Below, one piece after another: positions 43,030 through 54,064 of a DNA stretch of 64,000 nt. The position numbers and the translations under genes are program-made. Location: positions 8,827,310 through 8,891,309 of the forward strand of contig NC_049996.1 in NCBI RefSeq assembly GCF_000003815.2, in the 5' to 3' direction. The stretch is from Branchiostoma floridae. Its lineage: Eukaryota; Chordata; Leptocardii; Amphioxiformes; Branchiostomatidae. The notes under the pieces were generated by a model. The model saw only the letters and a list, made by a program, of their open reading frames with translations, made no database searches and was not told the origin of the DNA. How positions within the stretch are numbered: the stretch's first letter is position 1; each line of letters begins with the position of its first letter.

Positions 43030-44584
43030 CATGCCCGTAGCCAGGGGGGTTCGGGGGGTGCGGACGCACCCCCCACGCGGGCTCGAAGGTCCGCTTTTTT
43101 CACGAAGGTCCGTTTTTTCAATGCACAATACTTTTCAAAGGCGGACTAATTTGTATTTCCAACGGGTCTAGAATCCTAGAAAAATTGCTCACATTGTCTG
43201 TGGTTTACAGTTAGTTCTTCCTGAGTCCGGGGCGTTCTACTGTTTAATAATATGTAAAAGACCCGGCCCGCGCGAGGTGGGGCGCGGCACGCGTTAGAAA
43301 GACAACTTTCACGCAATCACCCTCGTATAACTCCAGCTCCGGCCCGCACGGTCCAGCTCTTGCCCGCACGGTCCAGCTCCGGCACACACTGATTCCAGCT
43401 CGGTGCGGGCCGGAGCTGGACCGTGCGGGCCCGAGCTGGAGTTTAACGGGGGTGGCAATGAAAGTGGCTGACCGCAGTCAAAAAAGTCAAGCCTGGCTGT
43501 TGCTATGGTAAAAGTCGACTGGAAGTCTTTGGCGGACTGTGGATGACAGCNNNNNNNNNNNNNNNNNNNNNNNNNNNNNNNNNNNNNNNNNNNNNNNNNN
43601 NNNNNNNNNNNNNNNNNNNNNNNNNNNNNNNNNNNNNNNNNNNNNNNNNNNNNNNNNNNNNNNNNNNNNNNNNNNNNNNNNNNNNNNNNNNNNNNNNNNN
43701 NNNNNNNNNNNNNNNNNNNNNNNNNNNNNNNNNNNNNNNNNNNNNNNNNNNNNNNNNNNNNNNNNNNNNNNNNNNNNNNNNNNNNNNNNNNNNNNNNNNN
43801 NNNNNNNNNNNNNNNNNNNNNNNNNNNNNNNNNNNNNNNNNNNNNNNNNNNNNNNNNNNNNNNNNNNNNNNNNNNNNNNNNNNNNNNNNNNNNNNNNNNN
43901 NNNNNNNNNNNNNNNNNNNNNNNNNNNNNNNNNNNNNNNNNNNNNNNNNNNNNNNNNNNNNNNNNNNNNNNNNNNNNNNNNNNNNNNNNNNNNNNNNNNN
44001 NNNNNNNNNNNNNNNNNNNNNNNNNCTTTGGCGGACTGTGGATGACAGCGCCGACACAAGTTATGATAAGCTATAGAACTGTAGTTAATTGATAAATGTA
44101 GATGCCATACTTTTTATCTTGTACAATTGTTGTGCAACAAAGGTATACACCGTGATAGAGCCTGCTGATTGGAACGATGTAGTTTCACCTAAGAGGAAAA
44201 ATATTTCAAGTAGAAGAGCGTTGTAAAGCATCCAGTTTTCGTGTCGGTTGTCGTATACAAATTGAATGGGGTATCAGAGCCAGTTAAAAGTTCGGAGAAG
44301 TGATGACGTGCCATTTCATAACTGATGTACCCAATCTTTCGTTTTCGTCGAATAAAATAATGTCTGAAGCAGTTGTGTGTCTCTGATTTTTCCTTTGACA
44401 ATCTCACAAAAACGCAGGAAATGCCATTTCAGAGAGTTCAATTTTCAAAATTTTCCGGGGGAATATGCCCCCGGACCCCCCTAGGAAACTCGCGCCTTCG
44501 GCGCTCGCCTCGCGTCTTTGGCGCTCGTTGGTCCGTCAAAGAGTAAAACAAACCCCCCCAGGCAAAATCCTGGCTACGGGCATG
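43030..44584. mobile_element. TIR element spanning a gap
   Basis: Inverted ends CATGCCCGTAGCCAGG and CCTGGCTACGGGCATG, with TACAC repeated outside each end (43025-43029, 44585-44589). Subterminal G/C runs and a GC-rich inverted repeat (43340-43441, GCCGGAGCTGGACCGTGCGG type) occur inside. The centre is the 475-N gap, so coding content is unknown. Confidence 0.7.
43551..44025. other. Assembly gap (475 N) between identical flanks
   Basis: CTTTGGCGGACTGTGGATGA plus CAGC stands directly before and directly after the Ns, suggesting an unresolved tandem repeat or two overlapping contig ends that were not merged. Confidence 0.97.
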
Positions 44585-44688
44585 TACACTAAATTCCTGA
44601 AGCAGGGTGTAATTTTATCTAGCGACGGAAGGGTTAACCATGTAAATTCCCATAGTCGAAAAACTGTGTTATGAGACCGTTGGGGGGG

Positions 44689-45372
44689 TATCAGGACAAC
44701 TCGGCACCTGGGACAACTCGTCCCCAGTCAATCAGGACGACTCGGCACCTAGCCCAGGACAACTCGTCCCTTAGTTTAGGACATGTTGGCACCACATATA
44801 CTCAGTACATCATTTGTGTAATTTGGGCTCGGAAAACAGTTTTAACGATCTTGGAGCTCTAGTCGATCTCATGACTATAATTTTCACTTTGCTAGGCAGA
44901 TATTTTCATAGCGTCGGCAAACTTGGGTGCGCTCTGAGCGGAACCACTGTGACCTTGTCGGCCCCGGCCGTCAGTTCACCCGAGTCGGCTCAGAGACTAC
45001 TGGATTACATTATATACATGTACTAGTTGGCTAAAAACTACTTGACATTATGAAGCATACACTAAGCTTCTTGGTCTTTGTGAATATGCTCAGTTTCTTT
45101 AACGTTATACATTTGTATTTCAAATAAAGCTTACTCGTATTTTGAGTGTAATTTTTGAGTGACGCTTCTGGTCCTGTTCGTGGACATAAAGTCCAATTGA
45201 AGAATAAAATGAAAGTGTCCACCGTTCTTTCACATCTATAGATACCATCTAGGGGTAATTTTGTTGCTTGGACATGTCCAAAACTAAGGTGCCGAGTTGA
45301 CCTGCGCTGGGTGCCGAGTTGTCCTGATTGTTCAGGGGCCCAGTCGTCCCAGGTGCCGAGTTGTCTCGGAAT
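44689..45372. mobile_element. TIR element, possibly Mutator-like
   Basis: Both sides carry AGGACAACTCGGCACC-type words in inverted orientation, including internal repeats of ACAACTCG. CCGTTGGGGG lies just outside both ends (44677-44686, 45373-45382); a 9-10-bp duplication would fit Mutator-like elements. No coding sequence recognised. Confidence 0.65.
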
Positions 45373-46544
45373 CCGTTGGGGGCAGTAGGTGGAAGTGAGG
45401 TACCGTTCCAGAAATATGCTCCTTCTTTCCTTACAATAACTTACAACTGCATTGGATCCGGTCCAAATGGTCAGAGGAATGTGAAGAACAAAATAAGGTG
45501 CGACTTTACCGACTAAAACGCACGTGGCGTGTGTTTTGTGGACGAAATTTGACAGACCAGCTCACCTTTCTTCACCACAGAAATGTCGTCCTCTCGAATC
45601 TCCCGCCGGAAGTTGCGTTGCATCATGGGAACACTGTGCCTGGACCGAAATATCTCAAAGCAGATGCAGGGTACGCTCAGTTTATTCTTGCGAGTGTGAG
45701 TTTCTTGAAGTAAACCCTTCTAAAAAATTATCAGCGTTTTTCCTCGGTGGTGCTTACTTCAGCAAGCAGGATCAACTCAGACCTATTGTAACATCATCTG
45801 TATTTAGACTGTAGCCTGTGTTTACACACAATCTCTCACTGCACTGGCTGGCCAGAGAATTTTTGGCGGCACGAAGACGGAATCGCAAGGTGAGAAAGTT
45901 TTCTGTCTTAAAATGTCTTCAAATTTGTGACGTTTACTGTGAATCCTTCGGACAGGTTAACCCAGGCAGTTTAAGGAACAATGCGGTGTATGGTTTGTTT
46001 GGTTTTGTTGATTTTTTTTGCTCAGTATTCGCAAAAAGTTTGATAGAGAGTGTGTATGTGAAGTCAAGGTTAATAGTTGGCGCAGGAGGGTCTGCATGGG
46101 GGAGGGGGGTGGGCGGTGGTCCCGACAACGAATTCAGAAGAACATCCTTCGTATTTTTTAATACGCTAAATCAATGAGGGTAATAACGCTAAATTTGGTC
46201 ACCTCGCTACGAATTTAAATACGAGATGAGATGGTTTTCCCTACGAATTACGGGAAATAAAACTAGGCTGCCTTAGTAACGCCTTACAACAAGAGCATGC
46301 AGACCCTCTTTCAGGGGGTTAGGCTATTCTCCAAGCAGAGGTTGGGTCGCGGAAATATAGTAGTGGTCGGTAAAGTAGTGGTCGGGGTTTGTTACGTGCG
46401 CAGATGTCATCCATATAATCAAATCAACATGGCCCCACGTGTTTCAGCACAACAGTTTCTGTATGTTTTACCAGAGGGGGCGAAGTCTGCTATCTCTGAT
46501 TGAGTTGTTCATGTTGTCATTGCAGGAGTGTATTACTCTTAAAT
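45373..46544. other. Upstream region of the zinc-finger gene
   Basis: GC-richer than its surroundings and without a recognised gene. Parts (AAGCAGATGCAGG, CTCAGTTTATTCTTGCGAGT, TGTAGCCTGTGTTTACACA) recur at 49.9-50.5 kb. A minus-strand ATG frame of 61 nt (45566-45626) ends on a donor-like GTGAGC but has no partner exon. AAATATGGCG at the zinc-finger start codon is YY1-like. Confidence 0.4.
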
Positions 46545-47129
46545 ATGGCGTCGAAAGGCGAAAGTTCAGGTGACCACAAAAGAGAAGTAAAAAGTGCTAC
46601 AGGCATGAAAACCTACAGGTGCAAGGACTGCAGCAAGCCATTCAGTCAGCAGGGTGCTCTGAAGGTTCATATGCGGACTCACACTGGGGAGAAACCCTAC
46701 AGGTGTGAGGAGTGCAGCAAACCATTCAGTCAACGGGGTGCTCTAAAGATGCATATGCGGACTCACACTGGTGAAAAACCCTACACATGTGAGGAGTGCA
46801 GCAGGCAATTCAATGGCCTGGGTCATCTAAAAAGGCACATGCTTACTCACACTGGTGAAAAACCCTACACATGTGAGGAGTGCAGCAGGCAGTTCAATGA
46901 CCTTGGTCATCTGAAAAGACATATGCAAACTCACACAGGGGAGAAACCCTACAGGTGTGAGGAGTGTGGCAAACAGTGTAGTAGGCTGGATCATCTGAAG
47001 AATCATATTCGGACTCACACAGGAGAGAAACCGTACAGTTGTGAGGAGTGTCACAGGCAGTTCAGTGACCCGAGTCATCTGAAAAGACACAGGCGGACTC
47101 ACACTGGGTCAGAAACACTACCACCATGA
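46545..47129 (+). CDS. Six-finger C2H2 zinc-finger protein
   Basis: Single open frame of 194 aa starting MASKGESSGDHKREVK. A short charged leader is followed by six C2H2 fingers (CKDCSKPFSQQGALKVHMRT first, CEECHRQFSDPSHLKRHRRT last) joined by TGEKPY linkers. The fifth finger has CGKQCSRLDHLKNH, with Cys replacing the usual core Phe. No KRAB, BTB or SCAN domain is present. Tandem C2H2 arrays normally bind DNA in the nucleus; the target is unknown. The same repertoire type appears at 40.8-41.2 kb, so both may be lineage-specific duplicates. An acceptor-like TCATTGCAG at 46516-46524 suggests a possible 5' UTR intron. Confidence 0.88.
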   Translation: MASKGESSGDHKREVKSATGMKTYRCKDCSKPFSQQGALKVHMRTHTGEKPYRCEECSKPFSQRGALKMHMRTHTGEKPYTCEECSRQFNGLGHLKRHMLTHTGEKPYTCEECSRQFNDLGHLKRHMQTHTGEKPYRCEECGKQCSRLDHLKNHIRTHTGEKPYSCEECHRQFSDPSHLKRHRRTHTGSETLPP

Positions 47130-47305
47130 AAAATGTTTAGTCAGCTGGATAACTTGAAGATTTGCATGGTTTAGTGAACATTACGCATGTGAAGTAAGAT
47201 CTCTGAGTCTTAAGGTTCTTGGAGTATTGATCAGTATTTAGTAACTCTTCCAGACATTTGGATGGATGTCAGTGAATAGAAAAAATAATTATAAGAATTT
47301 TTTTA

Positions 47306-47719
47306 GGCCACACCACTTTTATTTGTTGCTTCTCAGATTCTGCTGTCCTATTTTTCCCAATTTGAAAAAAAAAATTAGCCACACCTCCCGTTGACAAATT
47401 TTCACAAATAAACTATGGGGGTCTTTACGTGGTTATTTTGAACGGTACATTTAATTTTTTTTCAAAATTGGGGCTTTGCTAATTAGGGACCACCCTAGAT
47501 ATTGATTTGTTGCATAAAATGTGCCAAGGAAATATAAAAATTTCTTATTTGTTAAATCTGTTGTTATGTACAAATGTACATGTATGTTGTGCAACTTGAG
47601 TAAGCACCTTGATCTCCTCACCTGACTTTTTGCCCCAAAAAATTCTAATTATTTTTTCAACCTGCCGGTCCAATTTTTTTGTAAAAATCCGAGAAGCAAC
47701 AAATTAAATTGGTGTGGCC
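47306..47719. mobile_element. PIF/Harbinger-like MITE with TTA duplication
   Basis: Inverted ends GGCCACACCACTTTTATTTG and CAAATTAAATTGGTGTGGCC-type sequence, flanked by TTA (47303-47305, 47720-47722). 414 bp with no open frame. Partial relatives at 33138 and 41262. Confidence 0.85.
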
Positions 47720-47830
47720 TTATATTTGAAAAAAAAGAAGACCAGACAACAGTGATCTTTTAGGCCACCAAGTGAGGTAGACTAAAAGTTAGCTCGCACT
47801 CTCTGTATAGTACAGGTACAAAGTAAAGAG

Positions 47831-48165
47831 GAATTCAGAATTTTCTGTTTAGACCTTGTGTTGTTGACCTTGCTGTTAAAATGTTAACAGGACGTTATGT
47901 CTGGATCTCCTGGACAGAGAAAAAAGACAGTTAACATGGGCTCATAATCATATAAGGAACAGAGCAAAAGCCACCTTTGTTTTTGTTGAGGAATTGAGAA
48001 TTTTTCTGTTCAGACCTTGTGTTGTTGACCTTGCTGTTAAAATGTTAACGTTATATATAAATAACAGGAAGTTATGTCAATCTCCAGGACAGAGAAAAAA
48101 GACAATAAACATGGACTCATATAAGGAAAAGAGCAAAAGCCACCTTCTTTTATTTGTTTTTGTGG
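47831..48165. repeat. Tandem duplication, 160-bp unit
   Basis: Two copies starting at 47831 and 47991 share GACCTTGTGTTGTTGACCTT, GCTGTTAAAATGTTAAC, GGACAGAGAAAAAAGACA and AGAGCAAAAGCCACCTT. The second copy has an added TTATATATAAATAACAG. Downstream of the zinc-finger gene; no gene content. Confidence 0.88.
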
Positions 48166-49008
48166 AGGAAACATTTCCTTGATTTCGGCTTTCTGAGTCC
48201 ATACTGCATTTCACAATGCATCATTCATTCTAGTTGTCACATGCATGTTACTATACTGGCATTCTATGTTAAAGTTGGTTATCAAAACTTAGTGTTGAGT
48301 TTGTTTACATCGAGGAGAAAACCTCCTGGTTTGTTTAAAAAACGTTAATTGTTGGTAGGTTTCAAATTTTGTACTTACTTGGCCTTGATTATAGCTCTTT
48401 TTTCTTGTAAAGAAAGTTTGATATTTAAGGAAGCATGTAGGGTGGTTTCTTCAGCAAGAACTTTGTTTTTGGACATTGCTTTTGTTGGTTAACATTGTAG
48501 CAAGTGACATCAAAGTTTTCATTTACCATGAGATGTCTCTCAAGGATATATCTACTACAGTACTAGTACGTAAATGCAGAATAATGTACAAGTTTAATGA
48601 TATTCCTCTGTGGTCAATCTTCTATATAGAGATTATACATGTAATGCAGTTGACTTGTAATGCATGTATGCAAGAAATGTAGACTTGCAAATTGAGTTAC
48701 ACTTAGAACTTAGGAAAAATTCTATTATCTTTGATTTGAAGCTCTGAGCTACTACAACTATCACTGTGAGATATCTTCTAGAAACACTATTGTCTATTCA
48801 TGCCATCTGTATGTAAAATTATGTTACATGAATGATGTATATTTGGAGCCAATGCATCTTGTTGAAGAAAAGCTTTGAAATAAAGTCACTGTGATGCAAC
48901 TGAACCTTGATAGTGTAACGTTGCATTGCATCAATGTCCACAGTTTATCTAAAGATGTCTCAAGGCTGCAGTATATTTTCAACGCTAAACATTAATGTAT
49001 ATAAGGCT
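48166..49008. other. AT-rich intergenic
   Basis: No gene recognised. A plus-strand AATAAA (48878-48883, in GAAATAAAGTCACTGTG) could be a poly(A) signal for a zinc-finger transcript with a long 3' UTR. Confidence 0.4.
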
Positions 49009-49255
49009 CCTACGATCATAATATAGTATCAAAAGCTGGTAGAGGAGCGAAGTTGGCTTAGGAGTGTTTCGCTACCGGGGCAAATGCACACCTCTTAGCT
49101 GACTACACTCCTTGGCCAGTCTAGTTACTGTATCTTATGCCATCGTAGGATCTGCTTGGAGATTGGTCTCCTGGCTACCCGGATTCGAACCCTGGCCTGC
49201 CAGGTCACAAACCCAACCCTAGGTTTGGGCTGCTAGGCCAAAAGTTCCGGATCTT
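49009..49255. mobile_element. 5'-truncated Mutator-like MITE plus SINE head
   Basis: 49009-49164 ends GTAGGATCTGCTTGGAGATT and carries AGTATCAAAAGCTGG, the family of 50616-50771. Directly after it, on the minus strand, GGGTTCGAATCCGGGTAGCC is a B-box-containing SINE fragment (49165-49255). Confidence 0.65.
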
Positions 49256-49284
49256 GGTAAGCACTTGAACCCCACTGTTACAAT

Positions 49285-49495
49285 ACTGTAAATGCATTTA
49301 AGTTTGCAGGGATTTAATGGAGTGTAGTGGTTTTAAAGTTGCGGTAGTGCCATCCTGCGAACTTATTTACAGTGACTAAACTGCAGTCGCACACTGTGTT
49401 ATGAATATTCACTGCGGTTTTTAGTTCAGTGGCCACCGCAAAAACAGCGAATATGAAACAACCGTTAAAGTTTCTGCATCTACAGTAAGTTGCTG
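49285..49495. mobile_element. MITE, TACTGTAAATGCATTTAAGT family
   Basis: Starts TACTGTAAATGCATTTAAGT and ends with the inverted TTTCTGCATCTACAGTA. A second copy is at 58335-58545. The interior repeats GGTTTTAAGTT and CGCGGTAGTG words, also seen as fragments near 14650 and 26430. Confidence 0.7.
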
Positions 49496-50606
49496 TCAGG
49501 AATCCCCAGATTTCCCCCATGTAGGCCCTTAGCCATAAAATCTCGCTTATAGCAGCACGTCAAACATCCGCCGGCCCCCCGCGGGGAGGGGCCAGTTACA
49601 GCCCTGGACATCGGAGTTTTCGTTACACGGACTAGTAGGCCCTCATTCACGATAAGTTTCATACATGTAAAGCAGTGTGTTATGAACCCACCGTGAACCA
49701 CGTGATCACTCCCACCCAAACCCCCCTATTTTAGAAGTAGACTAGTCCTGTTACCTCATTCTGGTGCAAAGAATCCTGGATGAAGGACATTAGACTATGT
49801 AAACTCTTCAAAATGTCCAGTGTGCGACCAGTTCTTTACAATTCATCAATAGCCTTACTTACCATCATCATAACACAGTGCACGAATCTTCAGTGCACAG
49901 TGCACAAGTCTCGAATCTTGAACTCGAACCTCACGCCGAAGAGCACTGCATCATGGGAACAAACAAACAAACACCTGTTACCTGTGTTGCTCCCAGACCA
50001 GGAGTGAACTAATCTAATCAAGTACACCTCCATCTCCAAGCAGATGTAGTGTGCGGCTCAGTTTATTTTTGGGAGTGTGACTTTCTTTAAGTAAAGAGTA
50101 AATCCTTAAGGATTAACTTTTTTTTTCTCCATACTGAAAGGATTACAAGATATTGTACTTTAACCCCCTTGGTTTAGAGGTATTGCCTGGTGAGTTATAG
50201 ATAAAAACCTAGATGGTTCAAAACTATTAGTGAAGTTCCCATTCCTTATGATTATCAATAGTGTAAAATTATCGTTTTGGTTGGCTATGGATGATCAGAA
50301 TTTATGTGAGATTTTTTGGTTTCCCCACTAAATGCTGCTGGGCTATATCCATTTCATTGTCTTTTCAGAATTGTGCTCATCAAACAGCATTACTGGATTC
50401 TTGTTATATTAGAGTCCTTAAAAATCAATAATCTATCCCTAATAATTGCAGCTGATGGCAGCATCTACATTTTATTGCGACACATATTTTGTACCTTAAC
50501 TGTAGCCTGTGTTTACACAATCTCTCTCTGGCTGAGAAAGGCCTGCCGCTAGGAGCACAATTTTAGTCAGGCTACCCTAGACTGCATCAAAATCAGTTGG
50601 GATGCA
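49496..50606. other. Intergenic with diverged copies of 45.6-45.9 kb
   Basis: No gene. GCATCATGGGAACA (49948 onward), AAGCAGATGTAG, GCTCAGTTTATTTTTGGGAG and TAGCCTGTGTTTACACAATC repeat words from 45.6-45.9 kb in the same order, implying an old duplication or shared TE. Confidence 0.5.
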
Positions 50607-50615
50607 ACCTTCTGA

Positions 50616-50771
50616 TAATCTCCAAGCAGATCCTACAATGGCATAAGATAGTACCAAACTGGCCAAGAAGTGTAGTCAGCCAAGAGGTGTCAATTTGCCC
50701 CGGTAGCGAAACACAATCCTAAGCCGGCTTTTGATACTACCTTATGCTACCGTAGGATCTGCTTGAGATTA
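50616..50771. mobile_element. Mutator-like MITE with perfect 9-bp duplication
   Basis: 156 bp with inverted ends TAATCTCCAAGCAGATCCTA and TAGGATCTGCTTGAGATTA. Flanked by identical ACCTTCTGA at 50607-50615 and 50772-50780. The 9-bp duplication is characteristic of Mutator-like elements. The cleanest copy of the family in the window. Confidence 0.88.
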
Positions 50772-50780
50772 ACCTTCTGA

Positions 50781-51220
50781 TGCATTCCAAGAGATGTTGG
50801 CAATATTGCCATGGCAATCATTACATTTGCACCCCCACATTACCCAATTTGAAAACCTGCCAGAGCACTGAAATAATAAGCAATAAAATAAGATAAAACT
50901 CTTGAATTTTCATGCCATCAATTTCATTTTATCCTCCATTTTCTGACTAGATCACCAGCATGACCACTGTACTGTAGTACTGGTAGTAAGACTCCCCCCC
51001 CCCCTTTCAAAAAATTAATTGCCCAATCCATTAACTTTCCTCCTGAATCTGTTCTACAGTAACAAACCAATAAATTCAGATAGTACTCTTAAATTTCTAT
51101 GCCATCCTTCATTTACTGACTAGATCACCAGCATGACCACTGTAAGGGTACTCCATTTAATTGCCCCATCCTCCTGAATCTGTTCTATTTGTATTAGTAA
51201 CAATCAAGGACACTTCATTC
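50781..51220. other. Intergenic before RPL41
   Basis: No gene. The phrase ACTAGATCACCAGCATGACC occurs twice (near 50945 and 51118), marking a local duplication of about 170 bp. There is a C9-C10 run near 50994. Confidence 0.5.
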
Positions 51221-51235
51221 AGCAAAACAGAAGTC

Positions 51236-51241
51236 TTTATT
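51236..51241 (-). terminator. RPL41 poly(A) signal
   Basis: Minus-strand AATAAA, about 390 bases downstream of the RPL41 stop codon. Confidence 0.65.
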
Positions 51242-51627
51242 CAAGATCACTTTGAAAGAAGAAGTAGGTTTTGCTGAAAAGGGTTTACAAGTAGCTGTAA
51301 GCGAGGTCAGGCATTCACAGGTGTACATCTGTCCAAAGCAGAACGACTAACAAGAGACACAATCGTAACATGTTCAGCTCTTCAACGGGAGAACACAGTT
51401 CGTGTTTTCAATCTAGAGAGAGTCAGTTCTTTTCTGCTCCCAAGATTCAGACAGGAACCCGTGTTGCATTGTAGCAATCCCAAGTCCATCCGAACGTCTG
51501 CTTGGTGAAGTAGTGTCACTGCAACCACAGGAAGGCTGGATACTGGAGGTCTCCTCAGATGTTCAGTGTTGATCCAGTCTGCATCGGACAGGTCCATCTG
51601 TGAAGCCGGGATGGTGGCAGGTGGTGC

Positions 51628-52821
51628 CTACTTGGACCTGGCCCTCATCTTTCTCCTTTTTCTCTTCAGCCTGAAAGAGGAACAGGTGGAGTTCAGTAAC
51701 TTCAAGAGATCATATTTACAGCACAACAGGGTTAGGATCTAACAAGAATTCATGCAATTTCCTTTTATAACGGGTACCCTCCCCTGGGAACCTTCAAAAA
51801 ATATTAGTACAAAATGGCAGACAAAAATGAATTTTACAACCTTTGAAACGCAAATACAGTAGAAGCCACTTAATTGCATGGCCTATTTGCCAGTAAATTT
51901 CGTGCAATTATCCGGTTGGTGCAACAATGCGAAGTTATTTAGCTGGACTGCTCTGTTTAGGGATTTGGGGATTCCGTACAGATAAAACTTAAAAGAAGTG
52001 TGCATTAATCCGGTGTGCAATTAACTGACTTCTACTGTATACATAATTTGATGTTAAGATGCCAGCAAAATTAACGAGCATTTCTTCTGCACAATTAAAT
52101 GATGTGACTGTAGTGCAACAATATATGTTTGCTCACCTTCGCATACGCTTCTTCTTCCACTGTGGAAAAGATGAAAAATAAATTAAGTTGGGAGGATCAG
52201 TCATTTTTTAATTAACATACACAGAAACTGAGCTGACGACAGTTCAAGTCTAAAAATTATGATATTTATTGCCAAGATTACAACGTCATGAAATGCAAAG
52301 TTGTTATTATCTATTCAAATAACGAAGCCATGTTTCATCTAAAATTTTCATAATTTGAAATAGGGTGCTAGAAAATCTATGCGTAAAAAATCATGCCATG
52401 TGCAAATTATTACTTGGACGACATAACCTGACATCCACCGAATACCAATAAAATCGTCTACAAATCAAGCAAGAAATAATTTGCCTCGTGTTTCTAGTTT
52501 CGTGCATGCATGAATCATTTTTAAGAACATAAGTTTTAGGCACATGGCAGGCAAGTGCATAATGTGTTTTAGTTTCCGAAATTGTACCCAGCACGCTTTT
52601 CTGACCGTCCAAATTGCGGGAAAAAATTCAGGACACAAAGCATTGATTTTTCCTATGCAATTTGTGGAGATAGCGAACGACAACGCTACTGAAGAAGTTA
52701 TGGGGGAATATAATCGAAGAAGAAGAATCGTTCAAATTCGTGACGCATGATGCTTCACACCCAAAACCTTATCTTCTTCTCAAGCTATTTTTGGTTCTTT
52801 TCAACTTACCTTGGCCCTCAT
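51628..52821 (-). CDS. RPL41: Ribosomal protein eL41
   Basis: Tiny, extremely basic 60S-subunit peptide. Three coding exons on the minus strand: 52810-52821 (MRAK), 52137-52159 (WKKKRMR plus split R) and 51628-51670 (LKRKRRKMRARSK, stop TAG). Total 78 nt = 25 aa, the usual eL41 length, with near identity to other animal eL41. All borders are GT-AG: AAG/GTAAGT, CACAG/TGG, AAG/GTGAGC, TTTCAG/GCT. A CTGCAG acceptor (ending 52827) five bases before the ATG shows that the 5' UTR is split. It is too short for ordinary gene finding. Confidence 0.93.
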
Positions 52822-52939
52822 CTTGACTGCAGATGGCTAGAAGAGATTAAGAAACAATGTTATGCAGTTGAAATAGACTGATGAGAGGAAATAACACGGA
52901 TTTTCGATGGATTCAACTCGGACATTTTTGTCACCTCAC

Positions 52940-52968
52940 CTTGCCAAGATGGTGGAACGGGAAAGAGA
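52940..52968 (-). promoter_or_regulatory. RPL41: Probable RPL41 5' noncoding exon with TOP tract
   Basis: Minus strand CTCTCTTTCCCGTTCCACCA onward ending CAAG then GTGAGG. A pyrimidine-initiated leader is the hallmark of ribosomal-protein mRNAs (5' TOP), translated under mTOR/LARP1 control in other animals. The donor would join the acceptor just before the RPL41 ATG. The exact start site is inferred. Confidence 0.6.
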
Positions 52969-53608
52969 GCGTGCTGAGGGCAAGGCCCCGGATGTCGAAT
53001 TGGGTTATTCCATATGAAATCTCGAAGGGGGGTGTTGGAAAACATAAGATAGTTTACATTGGATCGTTGAGACAGAAAAAAAAAGATATGGATAAACGAG
53101 TATATATATATCAAGATATGGTAACATACGTAAAAGGTATCTTATACGTAGTTTCTAATTTAGAGCATTTTAGATTCTAGTTTTTCATGTATATCTATTC
53201 GTATGGACTGATCCTACCGCCCAGATCAATGCGGCATCTAGCGGGATGGTGTAATAGTGCAGTTTACGACGATTGTGATTTCTTTGTGACAAAGTCTTGA
53301 TGTTTCTTTTACCGACTGAATATTGTCGGGCATACAAATATTGTATCCATTTTCATTGGAGAAAAATTATCATTGATTTCTTTGATTGATTTCTCCTTTA
53401 CAATTTCTCTTACTTTGTTCTTGATAACGTTACTCACTGCAAAGCCTGGAAATTTATCTCATTGGTTTAATATCTGTTCCAAACTAAGTAAGACGCAAAA
53501 AACATCATGATGGACAACTGCGGTGGAGTTCAACTATAAGCAAGGAGATTATAACATCCTTGTTGCAAAGTTGCTCGCCCCACCATCTAACTTTATTGAC
53601 CCCAGGTC

Positions 53609-53622
53609 ATTGCCTTGGCAAC
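53609..53622. promoter_or_regulatory. RFX X-box-like site
   Basis: ATTGCCTTGGCAAC is a near-palindromic match to the RFX X-box (GTTGCCATGGCAAC type), about 440 bases upstream of the PP2D1-like start codon. RFX factors drive ciliary and testis genes in animals. This is a motif match only. Confidence 0.35.
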
Positions 53623-54064
53623 GGTAAGGGACCTTGTAAACAAACCGGCTTTTCCATCTAACTTTGTTACTCCCGCAATCTTTGTGCTATATTGAAATGC
53701 TGCATAATAATGATAAAAATTCGAAAGACATGGTGTAAATCTTTCAATGGGATATTCTTAAAAGTATATTTTAACTTAGCTGGACATGTCCGTTTTGTCC
53801 AGGAAAACATACGTTTGGGTAAGGAAAGAACATAAGTTGTGGTTGAAGTAGGGGGTAAAACAGCAAATTGCAAAGCAAAATGGCTGCGTGCAGGACCGTG
53901 ACGTCGGTGGCCTGGACGACAAAATAATGACTTGAGCCCTTTATTCTCCTCCAATTTATTCAGTTTAACGAGGGTCATTAGCGTGAGAACCCAGGTAAGT
54001 CTGATCAGTTTACCATTAACAACACGTAGGGACGTTGTCGTATAGAGATCGGGGGGAAATAAAC

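Noticed and set aside
43487-44076. Frames of 168-190 codons across Ns at 43.5-44.1 kb
   Set aside because: Made almost wholly of unknown bases.
49165-49255. Possible tRNA gene
   Set aside because: Has a B box but no cloverleaf pairing or plausible anticodon arm; better explained as a SINE head. The same holds for 2440-2540 and 28575-28690.
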